A DNA stretch of 10,821 bases from Thiomonas sp. (GTDB lineage Bacteria > Pseudomonadota > Gammaproteobacteria > Burkholderiales > Burkholderiaceae), in assembly GCA_027443745.1 (NCBI GenBank), contig DAIAZB010000060.1, positions 1-10,821 of the forward strand, written 5' to 3'. This document shows, piece after piece, positions 1 through 8,059 of the stretch (the first letter of the stretch is position 1; each line of letters starts with the position of its first letter). Under the pieces are notes generated by a model. The model worked only from the letters and a program-made list of their open reading frames with translations, was not told the DNA's origin and did no database searches. A program made the position numbers and the translations under genes.

Positions 1-2279
1 GCCATACCGTTGCCGCGCATGTCTGCGGCGCTCCCACTAGGCGTCTGGGTGCGCATGCTCAAAGCAATGCGTTGACGCGGCACATCCACCTCCAGCACTG
101 TGACCGTGACGATGTCACCGACCTTCACCACTTCGGCGGCGTCTTTCACGAAGCGGTCGGCCAGTTGTGACATATGCACCAGGCCATCGCAATGCACGCC
201 CAGATCGATGAAGGCGCCGAAGGCGGCGACATTGCTCACCGTGCCCTCCAGGCGCATGCCAGGCTGCAAGTCCTTGATGCTTTGCACATCGTCTTGCAGC
301 CTCGCCACGCGGAAGACAGGACGCGGATCGCGGCCGGGCTTGTCGAGTTCAGCCAGCACGTCGCGCACGGTGTAGAGGCCAAAGCGGTCGTCCACCAAGG
401 CTTCGGCGCGGACAGCTTGCAAGGCCCGCGCATTGCCCATCAGCACCTGAATGGGCTGACCGGCAGCGGCAAGAATGCGCTCGACCAGCGGGTAGCTTTC
501 AGGATGGACGGCGGAGCGGTCGAGCGGGTTGTCGCCATCCATGATGCGCAAAAAACCTGCGGCCTGCTCGAACGTCTTGGCGCCCAGGCCTGGAACATCC
601 AGCAGGCTCTTGCGGCTGCGAAACGCGCCGGCCGTGTCGCGCCGGCGCACGATATGCTCGGCAATGCGGGCGTTCAAGCCGGCCACGCGCGCCAGCAGTG
701 GCGCAGAAGCCGTATTCACGTCCACGCCGACGCGGTTCACACAGTCTTCCACCACGGCATCCAACCGACGCGCGAGCTGGGTCTGGTCGACGTCATGCTG
801 GTACTGACCGACGCCAATGCTCTTGGGGTCGATCTTCACCAGCTCGGCCAGCGGGTCTTGCACGCGGCGGGCGATGGAGACCGCGCCGCGCAGGCTCACG
901 TCCAGATCGGGCAGTTCCGCGCTGGCCAGGGCGCTTGCGGAATACACCGACGCGCCGGCTTCGCTCACCACCACCTGCGTCAGCGCGAGTTCCGGATGGC
1001 GCTGCGCCAGTTCGCTCGTCAGCTTGGCGGTTTCACGGCTGGCGGTACCGTTGCCGATGGCGACGATATGCACGCCATGCCGGCGGCACAGCGTAGCCAA
1101 TGTGTGCAGGCTGCCGGCCCAATCGCGCCGAGGCTCGTGGGGGTAGATGGTCGCGGCATCCAGAACCTTGCCGGTGGGATCGGTCACGGCCACTTTCACG
1201 CCGGTGCGGATGCCCGGGTCCAGTCCCATCACGGTTTTGGGGCCGGCGGGGGCAGCCAGCAGCAAGGCGCCCAGATTGGCGCCGAACACGGCGATGGCCT
1301 CGCCCTCGGCCCGCTCGCGCAGCCTGGTGAACAACTCGCGCTCGAGCGACAGCGAGAGCTTGACTCGCCAGGTCCATTGCACGCAGCGCTGCAACCAGTC
1401 GTCGGCCGCACGGGCAAGGTGGGACCAGCCAATCTGTGAAGCAATGCGCTCCTGTGCCGCGGTCGAGCCACTGTTGGCCGTGCCAGGGTTGGGCGTAGCG
1501 TCCTGGGGCAGTTGCAGGCTCACATCCAAAAGCTCCTGGCTGCGTCCACGAAACACCGCCAGCGCACGGTGCGAGGGCACGCGGGCGATGGCTTCGGCGT
1601 AATCGAAATAGTCACGAAAATTGGCGCCCTCCTCTGCCTTGCCCTCGCGCAGCTGCGCGCGCAAGAGGCCACAGTTCCAGAGCCATTCGCGCAATGGACT
1701 CACCAGGGTCGAGTCTTCGGCCCAGCGCTCTGCCAGAATGTCACGCGCTCCGTCGAGGCAGGCTTGTGGCGTGCTGAAGTCGGAGCCGTCCTCGCCCTTC
1801 TCGAGGCGCACGAACGCCTCAGCCTCGGCCAGCGGTTCCAACGCCGGGTTGGCCAACAGCGCATTGGCCAGCGGTTCCAGCCCGGCGTTGCGCGCCTTGT
1901 GCGCGCGCGTCGTCACGCGTGGCTTGTAGGGCAGATAGAGGTCTTCGAGCTGCTGCTTCTGTGTGGCAGCCGCGATGGCGGCCTGCAACTCGGAGGTGAG
2001 CTTGCCCTGGGCGTTGATGGATTTGAGAATGATCGCGCGGCGCTGCTCCAGTTCGCGCAGATAGGCCAGTCGCACCTCCAGGTCACGCAGATGCTCGTCG
2101 CTCATGCCGCCTGTGGCCTCCTTGCGGTAGCGGGCGACAAAGGGGACCGTGGCGCCGCCGTCGAGCAGTTCCACCGCTGCGGCAATTTGCACCGGGCGCA
2201 AGTGCAATGTGGCCGCAAGCTGGGCCAGGATCAACGCGTGCTGCGCGGCGCTGTCCTGTGAAATCGAAGAAGTGGTCAT
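1..2279 (-). CDS. tex: Tex-family RNA-binding transcription accessory protein (C-terminal end outside window)
   Basis: Tex is a cytoplasmic nucleic-acid-binding protein linked to transcription and RNA metabolism. The frame is open from the ATG at 2279 to the left edge, 759 codons, so only the last few residues are missing compared with the usual 770-790. Visible in order: the Tex N-terminal signature (VPFVARYRKEATGG, about residues 45-58) followed by LEDLYLPYKP; a YqgF/RNase H-like core starting at MGLDPGIRTGVKVAV (from residue 351), with GNGTASRET and VSEAGASVYSAS; helix-hairpin-helix stretches (VDVNTASAPLLARV; LLDVPGLGAKTFEQ); and a C-terminal S1 domain from about residue 674 (GMRLEGTVSNVAAFGAFIDLG to VTVLEVDVPRQRIALSMR). 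I see no good ribosome binding site before ATG 2279. The start is chosen because the N-terminus aligns in position with the family. The gene is co-directional with the HD-GYP gene, 69 nt downstream of its stop. Family assignment is near certain; biological role is from family knowledge. Confidence 0.96.
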   Translation of the reverse strand, partial: MTTSSISQDSAAQHALILAQLAATLHLRPVQIAAAVELLDGGATVPFVARYRKEATGGMSDEHLRDLEVRLAYLRELEQRRAIILKSINAQGKLTSELQAAIAAATQKQQLEDLYLPYKPRVTTRAHKARNAGLEPLANALLANPALEPLAEAEAFVRLEKGEDGSDFSTPQACLDGARDILAERWAEDSTLVSPLREWLWNCGLLRAQLREGKAEEGANFRDYFDYAEAIARVPSHRALAVFRGRSQELLDVSLQLPQDATPNPGTANSGSTAAQERIASQIGWSHLARAADDWLQRCVQWTWRVKLSLSLERELFTRLRERAEGEAIAVFGANLGALLLAAPAGPKTVMGLDPGIRTGVKVAVTDPTGKVLDAATIYPHEPRRDWAGSLHTLATLCRRHGVHIVAIGNGTASRETAKLTSELAQRHPELALTQVVVSEAGASVYSASALASAELPDLDVSLRGAVSIARRVQDPLAELVKIDPKSIGVGQYQHDVDQTQLARRLDAVVEDCVNRVGVDVNTASAPLLARVAGLNARIAEHIVRRRDTAGAFRSRKSLLDVPGLGAKTFEQAAGFLRIMDGDNPLDRSAVHPESYPLVERILAAAGQPIQVLMGNARALQAVRAEALVDDRFGLYTVRDVLAELDKPGRDPRPVFRVARLQDDVQSIKDLQPGMRLEGTVSNVAAFGAFIDLGVHCDGLVHMSQLADRFVKDAAEVVKVGDIVTVTVLEVDVPRQRIALSMRTQTPSGSAADMRGNGM

Positions 2280-2348
2280 GGAAAAGGCGCTGCAGCAAAA
2301 AGCGCGCAGTCTAGCCCCTGCAGGACTCGAACCGAGTGCGTGAGCGAC

Positions 2349-3743
2349 TCAAGCAGCCGCAGACACTTGGCCTTTGAACTCGCCCCCCGGTTCGGACGCG
2401 GACGTGAAACCCGCCTCGGCCCTCCGCACGGCTTGCCGCAAGGCGTGCATGCAGCGCGGATCCAGGGCCGTACCGACGATCTTGTCCATCATCGCCAAGG
2501 TCTGGTCCACCGGCACAGCGGCGCGATAGGGGCGATCGGCCGAGATGGCGTCGAAAATATCGGCGGTCGTGATGATGCGCGTCTCCATCGCAATCGCATC
2601 CGCCGTTAGACCACGTGGGTAGCCCGTGCCATCAAGCCTTTCGTGATGCGCACCAGCCACTTGCGCCAATTCGGCGAAGGGTGCGATGCCGCTCAGAATC
2701 TGCTCGGTATAGGTGGCGTGCATGCGCATGGCTTTCCACTCGGCGGCGTCGAGCTTGCCGGGCTTGTCGAGCACGGCGTTGCTCACACCGAGCTTACCCA
2801 TATCGTGCAGCAACGCTCCACGGCGCAGCCAGCGGCGACGTTCGGGCGTCAGGTGAAGCTGCTCGGCGATCAAATCGGTGTAGAGAGCCACTCGTGCGCT
2901 GTGGCCCGCGGTGAAATGACTCTTGGCGTCGATGATCTGGCCGAATGCCTGGGCGATTTCGTCCAGGTAATCATCGTCCAGCGGCACGCTATGACGCGCC
3001 GGCTCCAGGGCGTAAACCAGATCCGGAAGTTCTGCGCTGCCCAGCGTGCTCCAAAAATCATCCCGCGCCGCCACCCGCTCGAAGACAGCAACCAGGCCGG
3101 GATCCAGCCATTGACCGCTGCGCAGACGGGCTTCAGCCATGGCCACGCTCGGGCCACCCGTCGTGTGGAAAACATCGACCACCTGAGCCAGCAACGCGAT
3201 GCGCGCATACAAGGGAATCGCTTCGCCAACCAGGTGCTCAGGCTTGCCATGGCCATCCCAATGCTCATCCAGCGCATGCACGCCCTGCGCCACGGCTTCG
3301 CCGAAACGCAATTGGCGGGCAATGTCTGCACCCCGCTGGCAGCGGGTCTGAATCAAATCCAGCGCAATATCGCCGCCATGCTGGAAAATGTCCAACGTGG
3401 CGCGGAAGCGATCGGCAAGGCCCGACTTGAGCCCGGTGTGGGTCAGCACGAAACGCACGACCTGCGGTAGCGAGCTGCCCACAAGTTTGAAATCGCGCTT
3501 GAACTGCAGATCATCCGTGAGGTAGAGCTCGCAGATGCGCGCGGCGTTGCTGCTGCATCCCAAATCCTTGAGCAACAGGGTGTAATACAGTTCCCAGCGT
3601 TGCCGTGAGTCCAATCCCATATCCTGCGCCACCGCCATGCCGATGTACGCGCAGCGCACGCAATGCCCTTTGGGCTGGCCCTCGGTCATGTCGAGGGCAT
3701 GACTCAGAGAGCCGATCAGTTCGCAAAGCTTGAGGTCTTGCAT
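2349..3743 (-). CDS. Tandem HD-GYP protein (degenerate N-terminal HD, intact C-terminal HD-GYP)
   Basis: A 464-residue cytoplasmic protein with no membrane segments and no receiver domain. The C-terminal half carries a complete HD-GYP set: H281, the HD pair at 313-314 in LLHDMGKLG, H342, the HHERLDGTGYP signature at 366-376, and D395 in TTADIFDA. HD-GYP domains of this type hydrolyse cyclic di-GMP (to pGpG or GMP) or related cyclic dinucleotides using a di- or tri-iron/metal centre. The N-terminal half looks like a second, decayed copy: LLLKDLGCSSNA (57-66) stands where the HD motif should be, and DEHWDGHGKP (159-168) where the GYP signature should be. It has probably lost catalysis and may sense or dimerise. 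The start ATG at 3743 has only a weak GAG-like site upstream. The gene begins 49 nt after the metallo-hydrolase stop on the same strand, so co-transcription is possible. The exact substrate is not visible. Confidence 0.9.
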   Translation of the reverse strand: MQDLKLCELIGSLSHALDMTEGQPKGHCVRCAYIGMAVAQDMGLDSRQRWELYYTLLLKDLGCSSNAARICELYLTDDLQFKRDFKLVGSSLPQVVRFVLTHTGLKSGLADRFRATLDIFQHGGDIALDLIQTRCQRGADIARQLRFGEAVAQGVHALDEHWDGHGKPEHLVGEAIPLYARIALLAQVVDVFHTTGGPSVAMAEARLRSGQWLDPGLVAVFERVAARDDFWSTLGSAELPDLVYALEPARHSVPLDDDYLDEIAQAFGQIIDAKSHFTAGHSARVALYTDLIAEQLHLTPERRRWLRRGALLHDMGKLGVSNAVLDKPGKLDAAEWKAMRMHATYTEQILSGIAPFAELAQVAGAHHERLDGTGYPRGLTADAIAMETRIITTADIFDAISADRPYRAAVPVDQTLAMMDKIVGTALDPRCMHALRQAVRRAEAGFTSASEPGGEFKGQVSAAA

Positions 3744-3792
3744 CGTTCGCTCACTGCCATCTTGTCGTGAGGCGATGATGCCACGCGCTTGC

Positions 3793-4692
3793 TTACAGCA
3801 CGTTGATGGGGACTTTGAGGTAGCTCACGCCATTGTCTTCGGCGGGCGGCATTTCTCCGGCGCGAATATTGACCTGCACCGAGGGCACGATCAGCGCTGG
3901 CATATCGAGTTGCGCGTCGCGCTGCTTGCGAAAGGCGACGAACTCGTCCTCGGTCGTGCGGGCGTTGAGTTGCACGTTGCCCTCGCGCTGTTCCTGCACG
4001 GTGCACACCCATTGGGCAGCGCGGCCGCCAGGCATGTAGTCGTGGCAGAGGTGAAGTCTGGTCTGGGGCGGCAGGCTGTAGAGACGTTGCACCGAGTGAT
4101 AGAGGGTGTGGGCGTTGCCGCCGGGGAAATCGCAGCGGGCGGTGCCGTAGTCCGGCATGAACAAGGTGTCGCCGACGAAGGCGTCCTCACCCACCACATA
4201 AGCCACGCAGGCTGGCGTGTGCCCAGGCGTGTGCATGACGCGGGCCCGCAACTCGCCGATCGCGAATGTTTCGCCATCGATGAAAAGCTTGTCGAAAGGA
4301 CGGCCGTCACGCGGGATGCTGTCGTCGTGGAACACATCGCCGAACACTTTTTGCACGTCTTTGATGTGCTCGCCGATACCGATGCGCCCGCCCAATTGCT
4401 GCTTGATATAGGGCGCAGCCGAGAGATGGTCGGCATGGGCATGGGTTTCCAGCAGCCAGTCGAGCTTCAGACCTTCGGTCTTGATGAAGGTGATGATGCG
4501 GTCTGCGAATTGCGTGCGTGTATGACCGGCGGCGTAATCAAAGTCCAACACACTGTCGATCAGAGCGCAATGATGTGTTGCCGGATCGATGATGCAGTGG
4601 CAGGCGGTGCTGGACTGCTGATGGAACCAAGTCTGAACAACAGGGTTTCCGATCCGTTCGGAAGCCGCGGCAAGCTCGGCAATGGTACTCAT
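3793..4692 (-). CDS. MBL-fold metallo-hydrolase, Blh / persulfide dioxygenase-like
   Basis: A 299-residue metallo-beta-lactamase-fold enzyme. Metal ligands visible: THAHADH (H84, H86, D88, H89), HTPGH (H154), GDTLF (D175) and HLCHDY (H217). This set and length fit the Blh/ETHE1 group, in which an iron centre oxidises glutathione persulfide to sulfite; members near YeeE-type genes act in sulfide detoxification. Thioesterase or glyoxalase-II-like activity cannot be excluded by sequence reading. The open frame extends upstream to 4785, but ATG 4692 is preferred: it has a GGAG site 8 nt upstream (complement of 4701-4704), the protein then begins MSTIAELAAA, and the longer form would start inside the FNR-type box. 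It is divergent from the YeeE pair and upstream of the HD-GYP gene. The sulfur role is inferred from family plus neighbours; no BigR-type regulator is in the window. Confidence 0.88.
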   Translation of the reverse strand: MSTIAELAAASERIGNPVVQTWFHQQSSTACHCIIDPATHHCALIDSVLDFDYAAGHTRTQFADRIITFIKTEGLKLDWLLETHAHADHLSAAPYIKQQLGGRIGIGEHIKDVQKVFGDVFHDDSIPRDGRPFDKLFIDGETFAIGELRARVMHTPGHTPACVAYVVGEDAFVGDTLFMPDYGTARCDFPGGNAHTLYHSVQRLYSLPPQTRLHLCHDYMPGGRAAQWVCTVQEQREGNVQLNARTTEDEFVAFRKQRDAQLDMPALIVPSVQVNIRAGEMPPAEDNGVSYLKVPINVL

Positions 4693-4770
4693 GAGGGTAT
4701 CTCCGGATATTTTGAGGATAGTAACAGCGCACCGAAACTGATACTGTACGGGGCATCTATTCAGAGATTG

Positions 4771-4786
4771 TTTGACCTGGATCAAA
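4771..4786. promoter_or_regulatory. FNR/ANR-type box in the MBL-yeeE divergent promoter
   Basis: The sequence TTTGACCTGGATCAAA is a palindrome with TTTGA/TCAAA arms and differs from the FNR/ANR consensus TTGAT-N4-ATCAA at one base. It lies in the 142-nt divergent intergenic region. Its centre (4778.5) would be at -41.5 for a minus-strand start at about 4737, the classic class II activation position. A -10-like TACAGT (complement of 4743-4748) sits where this predicts, leaving a leader of about 45 nt before ATG 4692. For the plus-strand gene no comparable -10 is seen at the matching distance (around 4808-4813), so control of the yeeE pair is less clear. Oxygen-responsive control is inferred from the motif. 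Confidence 0.7.
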
Positions 4787-4834
4787 CCACGTCTTCGGGG
4801 CTTCTATCCCACAACACCATCGACGAGACAAACC

Positions 4835-5275
4835 ATGCTGTTCCAGCTCGATTTCACCGCCTTCACGCCGGCCACGGCAATTGCCGGCGGCGCGCTCATC
4901 GGCCTGGCTGCCGGAGCCCTGGCCCTTGGCGCCGGCAAGATTGCCGGCATCAGCGGCATTCTCGGCAGCACCTTGAACGATCTCACCACGCGCGCCCGAC
5001 CCGAGGGTTGGCGCGTGACGTTTCTTGGAGGCATCGTCGCTGCATCGTTCATCTGGGCGCTGTTCGCGCCGGTGCCGGTGGCCGGATTTGGCGAGTCGTG
5101 GCCTGTCATCGCCATCGCCGGGTTGCTCGTCGGATTTGGCACCCGCATGGGCTCGGGTTGCGCCAGTGGCCATGGCGTTTGCGGTCTATCGCGCCTATCG
5201 GTGCGTTCAGCCGCAGCTGTGGCCGTGTTCATGAGCTTTGGCATCGCCACGGCGGTACTGAGCCAGCGGATCTAA
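4835..5275 (+). CDS. YeeE/YedE family sulfur-transport membrane protein, first half-size subunit
   Basis: A 146-residue hydrophobic inner-membrane protein with several membrane segments (about residues 13-35, 67-85, 90-106, 126-142). Its signature is GFGTRMGSGCASGHGVCGLSR, which carries the two conserved cysteines of the YeeE/YedE (DUF395) family. Family members move thiosulfate or other small sulfur compounds across the membrane through conserved cysteines. This is the half-length type (about 140 residues) found as an adjacent pair rather than as one protein of about 350 residues. ATG 4835 is chosen because the preceding in-frame stretch (from 4772) overlaps the FNR-type box and the N-terminus MLFQLDFTAFTPATAI fits the family; only a weak GAG site precedes it. 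It is followed 19 nt later by its partner. Transported substrate is inferred, not shown. Confidence 0.9.
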   Translation: MLFQLDFTAFTPATAIAGGALIGLAAGALALGAGKIAGISGILGSTLNDLTTRARPEGWRVTFLGGIVAASFIWALFAPVPVAGFGESWPVIAIAGLLVGFGTRMGSGCASGHGVCGLSRLSVRSAAAVAVFMSFGIATAVLSQRI

Positions 5276-5294
5276 ACACCAAGGGGCTATCGTG

Positions 5295-5744
5295 ATGAAC
5301 ATCTTGGCCTTCGTCTGTGGCCTGGTTTTTAGCATTGGCCTATTGATCTCCGGCATGACCAGCCCGGTCAAGGTACTGAGCTTTCTTGACGTTGCAGGCC
5401 CGTGGGATCCCAGCCTGGCACTGGTCATGGTCAGCGCCGTAGCGGTCGCGCTGCCCATGGTGCAACTGGCCTCGCGCCGCGAACAAGCACTGCTGGGCGA
5501 CGCCATTGCCTTCCCGCCACGAGTCGGCATCACACGCAAGCTGCTTATCGGAAGCGCCATTTTTGGGATTGGCTGGGGCTTGAGCGGCCTCTGCCCAGGG
5601 CCGTCCCTCGCCTCGCTGGGTGCATGCACCTGGCAGAACGGGCTGTTCTTCCTGGCGATGATTGCCGGCATGCTCAGCCACGAAACCTGGCAGCGTGCCT
5701 GCCAGTCAGCCCGCACGTGCACGCGGGAAATCGGCACGCATTGA
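5295..5744 (+). CDS. YeeE/YedE family sulfur-transport membrane protein, second half-size subunit
   Basis: A 149-residue membrane protein forming the second half of the YeeE/YedE pair. Features seen: N-terminal membrane segment (AFVCGLVFSIGLLISGMTSP), the segment LDVAGPWDPSLALVM typical of the second subunit, and the cysteine motif GIGWGLSGLCPGPSLASLG around residues 98-116, followed by a last membrane segment. ATG 5295 is preferred over the adjoining GTG 5292 because the AAGGGG site at 5281-5286 is then 8 nt away. It sits 19 nt after the first subunit and is almost certainly co-transcribed. It converges on the acyl-CoA synthetase gene, with 81 nt between the two stops; the hairpin there (GCGCC/GGCGC, 5747-5762) is weak and has no T tract. 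Confidence 0.9.
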   Translation: MNILAFVCGLVFSIGLLISGMTSPVKVLSFLDVAGPWDPSLALVMVSAVAVALPMVQLASRREQALLGDAIAFPPRVGITRKLLIGSAIFGIGWGLSGLCPGPSLASLGACTWQNGLFFLAMIAGMLSHETWQRACQSARTCTREIGTH

Positions 5745-5825
5745 ATGCGCCCGATTTGGCGCGTGGGCAGGGATGAGCCTGAAGCCCCGCGCGCAGCGGC
5801 TGCAAGGGACCGTGGCCGATACCGA

Positions 5826-7451
5826 TCAAACCATGGCGGCCTGAATTTGCTCGCGCAGTTTGTTCTTCAGAATCTTGCCCGTGGCTCCCAGGGGAATGGC
5901 GTCGACAAAGCGCACGCCATCGGGAATCCACCACTTGGCCACCTTGCCTTCATAGAACGCGAGCAACTCCTCCTGCGCCACAGAGGCACCCGGTTTTTTC
6001 ACCACGACCAGGAGTGGACGCTCATCCCACTTGGCGTCAGGCATGGCGACGCAAGCCGCCATCGCCACGGCGGGGTGTGCCATCGCGATGTTCTCGATGT
6101 CGATCGAACTGATCCACTCGCCACCGGACTTGATCACGTCTTTGCTGCGATCCATGACGCGCACATAACCGTCGGGATCGATGGTGACCACGTCCCCCGT
6201 GGGAAACCAACCGTCGCGCAGAGGGCTGGGCTTGCCGGACTGGTAGTAGTCCTCCACGATCCACGGCCCTTTCACCAGCAGTTCGCCCACCGACCGACCG
6301 TCACAAGGCAGATCTTTGCCGTCCCCATCCACCACGCGCAGTTCCACGCCGAAAATCGGCCGGCCCTGCGTGGTCTGTACAGCCATGCGTTGCGAGGCGG
6401 GCAATTCCAGATGTTTGTTTTTCAGCGTGCAAACCGTGCCGACCGGGCTCATCTCCGTCATGCCCCAGGCGTGGCGAACCTCGACGCCGTAACCGTCCTG
6501 GAATGCCGCAATCATCGACGCAGGCGCTGCCGAACCGCCGATCAGCACACGCTGCAGCGCCGCTGGTTTGCGTGCTTGCTGCTGCATCTGATTCAGCAAC
6601 CCCAGCCAGATGGTGGGCACACCAGCGGCGAAAGTCACGGCCTCGGCGTCCATCAGCGAAAACAGTGACGCGCCATCGAGCGAGGGGCCGGGAAATACCA
6701 GTTTGCAGCCCACCAACGCAGCGGCATAGGGAATGCCCCAGGCGTTGACATGGAACATGGGCACCACGGGAAGCACGGCGTCACGGGCGGAGAGGTTGAT
6801 CGCGTCGGGCAAGGCGATCGCGTAGGCATGCAGCACGGTAGAGCGATGGCTGTAGAGCACGCCTTTGGGGTTGCCCGTGGTGCCGCTGGTGTAGCACATG
6901 GACGAGGCTGCGTTTTCCTCCAGTTCCGGCCAGGCGTAGTCGTCGTTCTGTCCGGCCAGCAGAGCCTCGTAACTGTGCAGATGGGGAACGGCCTGCTGCA
7001 ACTCAACAGGAATGTGGGCTGCATCGCACAGCGCCACCCAATGCCGGACACGCGGACAACGCGAGGCGATGGCTTGGACGATGGGAGCGAAAGTCATGTC
7101 GAAACACAGCACGTGATCGTCGGCGTGGTTGATGATCCAGACGATCTGGTCCGGGTGCAGTCGGGGGTTGAGCGTATGCAGCACCCGCCCGCTGCCCGAC
7201 ACGCCGTAATACAGCTCGAAGTGCCGATAGCCGTTCCAAGCCAGGGTGCCGACGCGATCGCCGACCGCCAGGCCCATGCTGTCAAGGGCCCGCGCCACGC
7301 GCTTGGAGCGGCCAAGAATCTCGGCATGGTTGGTTCGGTGCAGATCGCCCTCGACCCGGCGCGACACGATTTCGGTATCGCCGTGATAGCGCGCCGCGAA
7401 CTCGATCAAATCCGCGATGTTCAGGCCGTGCGCCTGCATCATTCCATTCAT
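5826..7451 (-). CDS. AMP-forming acyl-CoA synthetase (DmdB-like / fatty-acid-CoA ligase)
   Basis: A 541-residue member of the ANL adenylating superfamily: it activates a carboxylic acid with ATP and joins it to CoA. Motifs in order: P-loop-like [11 protein letters not shown] (187-197), [10 protein letters not shown] (230-239), WGMTEMSP (329-336), GWFPTGD with D420, the hinge region [13 protein letters not shown] (434-446) and the C-terminal catalytic lysine in GATGK (K526). The N-terminus ([17 protein letters not shown]) and the KWWIPD segment resemble enzymes annotated as 3-(methylthio)propionyl-CoA ligase or medium/long-chain fatty-acid ligase; the acid substrate cannot be read from sequence. 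The frame is open up to 7505, but ATG 7451 has an AGGAG site 6 nt upstream and is chosen. The gene stands alone, divergent from fdxA. Confidence 0.92.
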   Translation of the reverse strand: MNGMMQAHGLNIADLIEFAARYHGDTEIVSRRVEGDLHRTNHAEILGRSKRVARALDSMGLAVGDRVGTLAWNGYRHFELYYGVSGSGRVLHTLNPRLHPDQIVWIINHADDHVLCFDMTFAPIVQAIASRCPRVRHWVALCDAAHIPVELQQAVPHLHSYEALLAGQNDDYAWPELEENAASSMCYTSGTTGNPKGVLYSHRSTVLHAYAIALPDAINLSARDAVLPVVPMFHVNAWGIPYAAALVGCKLVFPGPSLDGASLFSLMDAEAVTFAAGVPTIWLGLLNQMQQQARKPAALQRVLIGGSAAPASMIAAFQDGYGVEVRHAWGMTEMSPVGTVCTLKNKHLELPASQRMAVQTTQGRPIFGVELRVVDGDGKDLPCDGRSVGELLVKGPWIVEDYYQSGKPSPLRDGWFPTGDVVTIDPDGYVRVMDRSKDVIKSGGEWISSIDIENIAMAHPAVAMAACVAMPDAKWDERPLLVVVKKPGASVAQEELLAFYEGKVAKWWIPDGVRFVDAIPLGATGKILKNKLREQIQAAMV

Positions 7452-7533
7452 GCCCGTCTCCTGAATCTTGGTTTTGTGAGCCCCTCCGCAACACCGAAAT
7501 TTCATGGATGCAGCGTTGGCTCATCGGAATGTA

Positions 7534-7543
7534 CACCGCGGTG
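7534..7543. promoter_or_regulatory. CACCGCGGTG palindrome in the acyl-CoA synthetase / fdxA intergenic region
   Basis: The 244-nt divergent intergenic region (7452-7695) holds a perfect 10-bp palindrome with partial outer symmetry (TNTN before, NANA after). It lies about 80 nt upstream of the synthetase start and could be an operator, for example for a TetR-type regulator of fatty-acid genes. No regulator gene lies in the window and GC-rich DNA makes 10-bp palindromes by chance, so this is a weak call. I see no convincing -35/-10 pair for the synthetase. Confidence 0.25.
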
Positions 7544-7653
7544 CAAACTCGGCCATTTCCGAGACTGCATCGGGGTTGCCGGCGTCCACCCGCATCCGCG
7601 CGCCCTGTGTGCGGGCTTCAATTGCCATCCACAGCGCGGGCAAGCGCGCCCGA

Positions 7654-7659
7654 TAAAAT
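7654..7659 (+). promoter_or_regulatory. Candidate -10 element upstream of fdxA
   Basis: TAAAAT, within CGATAAAATAGCC, matches the TATAAT consensus at five of six bases and is the only AT-rich island in a GC-rich stretch. It ends 36 nt before the fdxA ATG. No good -35 is found 16-18 nt upstream (TTGCCA at 7622-7627 is 26 nt away), so the promoter may need an activator or a different sigma factor, or the call may be wrong. Confidence 0.35.
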
Positions 7660-7695
7660 AGCCGATTGACCCAACATCAAGCGACAGGCTAAACG

Positions 7696-8019
7696 ATGAC
7701 TTTCGTCGTGACTGAAAACTGCATCAAGTGCAAGTTCACGGACTGCGTGGACGTGTGCCCGGTTGATTGCTTCCGTGAAGGTCCGAATTTTCTGACCATC
7801 GACCCCGATGAATGCATCGACTGTGCCGTGTGCGTGCCCGAATGCCCAGCGAATGCCATCTTTGCCGAGGAAGACGTCCCCGGCGACCAGCAAGCTTTCA
7901 TCGCCCTGAACGCCGAGCTGGCACGCAAATGGCCCAGCATCACCAAGCGCAAGCCAGCTCCGGCCGACGGCGAGGAGTGGAACGGAAAACCCGGCAAACT
8001 CTCCTTGCTCGAGCGCTGA
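7696..8019 (+). CDS. fdxA: 7-iron ferredoxin FdxA ([3Fe-4S][4Fe-4S])
   Basis: A 107-residue soluble electron carrier closely matching the Azotobacter ferredoxin I type. Cysteines: C9, C17 and C50 are expected to bind the [3Fe-4S] cluster, and C21, C40, C43 and C46 the [4Fe-4S] cluster; C12 and C25 are the additional family cysteines. The sequence runs [16 protein letters not shown], then [13 protein letters not shown] and [17 protein letters not shown], followed by the usual acidic C-terminal extension ending KLSLLER. The ATG has only a weak AGG-type site (ACAGG). It is followed after 40 nt by a flavoprotein of the ferredoxin reductase type, which probably reduces or is reduced by it. Confidence 0.97.
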   Translation: MTFVVTENCIKCKFTDCVDVCPVDCFREGPNFLTIDPDECIDCAVCVPECPANAIFAEEDVPGDQQAFIALNAELARKWPSITKRKPAPADGEEWNGKPGKLSLLER

Positions 8020-8059
8020 GCGATCCGGGCACCACGCCCCCCTTTTCTTCGATCCATTG

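Noticed and set aside
174..1439. 421-codon plus-strand open frame
   Set aside because: It is exactly antisense to tex, which shows full family motifs over the same span. The long frame is a by-product of GC-rich codon bias.
1838..1884. Short imperfect direct repeat (GCCAGCGGTTCCA twice) inside tex
   Set aside because: It encodes the repeated residues LEPLA in the normal Tex sequence and shows no further copies; ordinary coding redundancy.
2316..2345. tRNA-like fragment: GGTTCGAGTCC on the minus strand (complement of 2323-2333), resembling a T arm
   Set aside because: The T stem does not pair beyond two or three bases, there is no CCA end, and no D arm, anticodon arm or acceptor partner is found upstream. 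It may be a chance match or a badly decayed remnant between the HD-GYP and tex genes.
2643..3470. 275-codon plus-strand open frame
   Set aside because: Antisense to the HD-GYP gene; the translation has no recognisable domain.
4693..4785. 31-codon N-terminal extension of the MBL hydrolase
   Set aside because: It would start inside the FNR-type box and upstream of the predicted transcript start, while ATG 4692 has a well-placed GGAG site.
3730..5295. 521-codon plus-strand open frame
   Set aside because: Antisense to the MBL hydrolase, then runs through the divergent promoter and out of frame through the first YeeE gene, so it would conflict with three supported features.
5747..5762. GCGCC/GGCGC hairpin between the convergent yeeE pair and acyl-CoA synthetase gene
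   Set aside because: Only five base pairs and no T tract on either strand; too weak to call a terminator.
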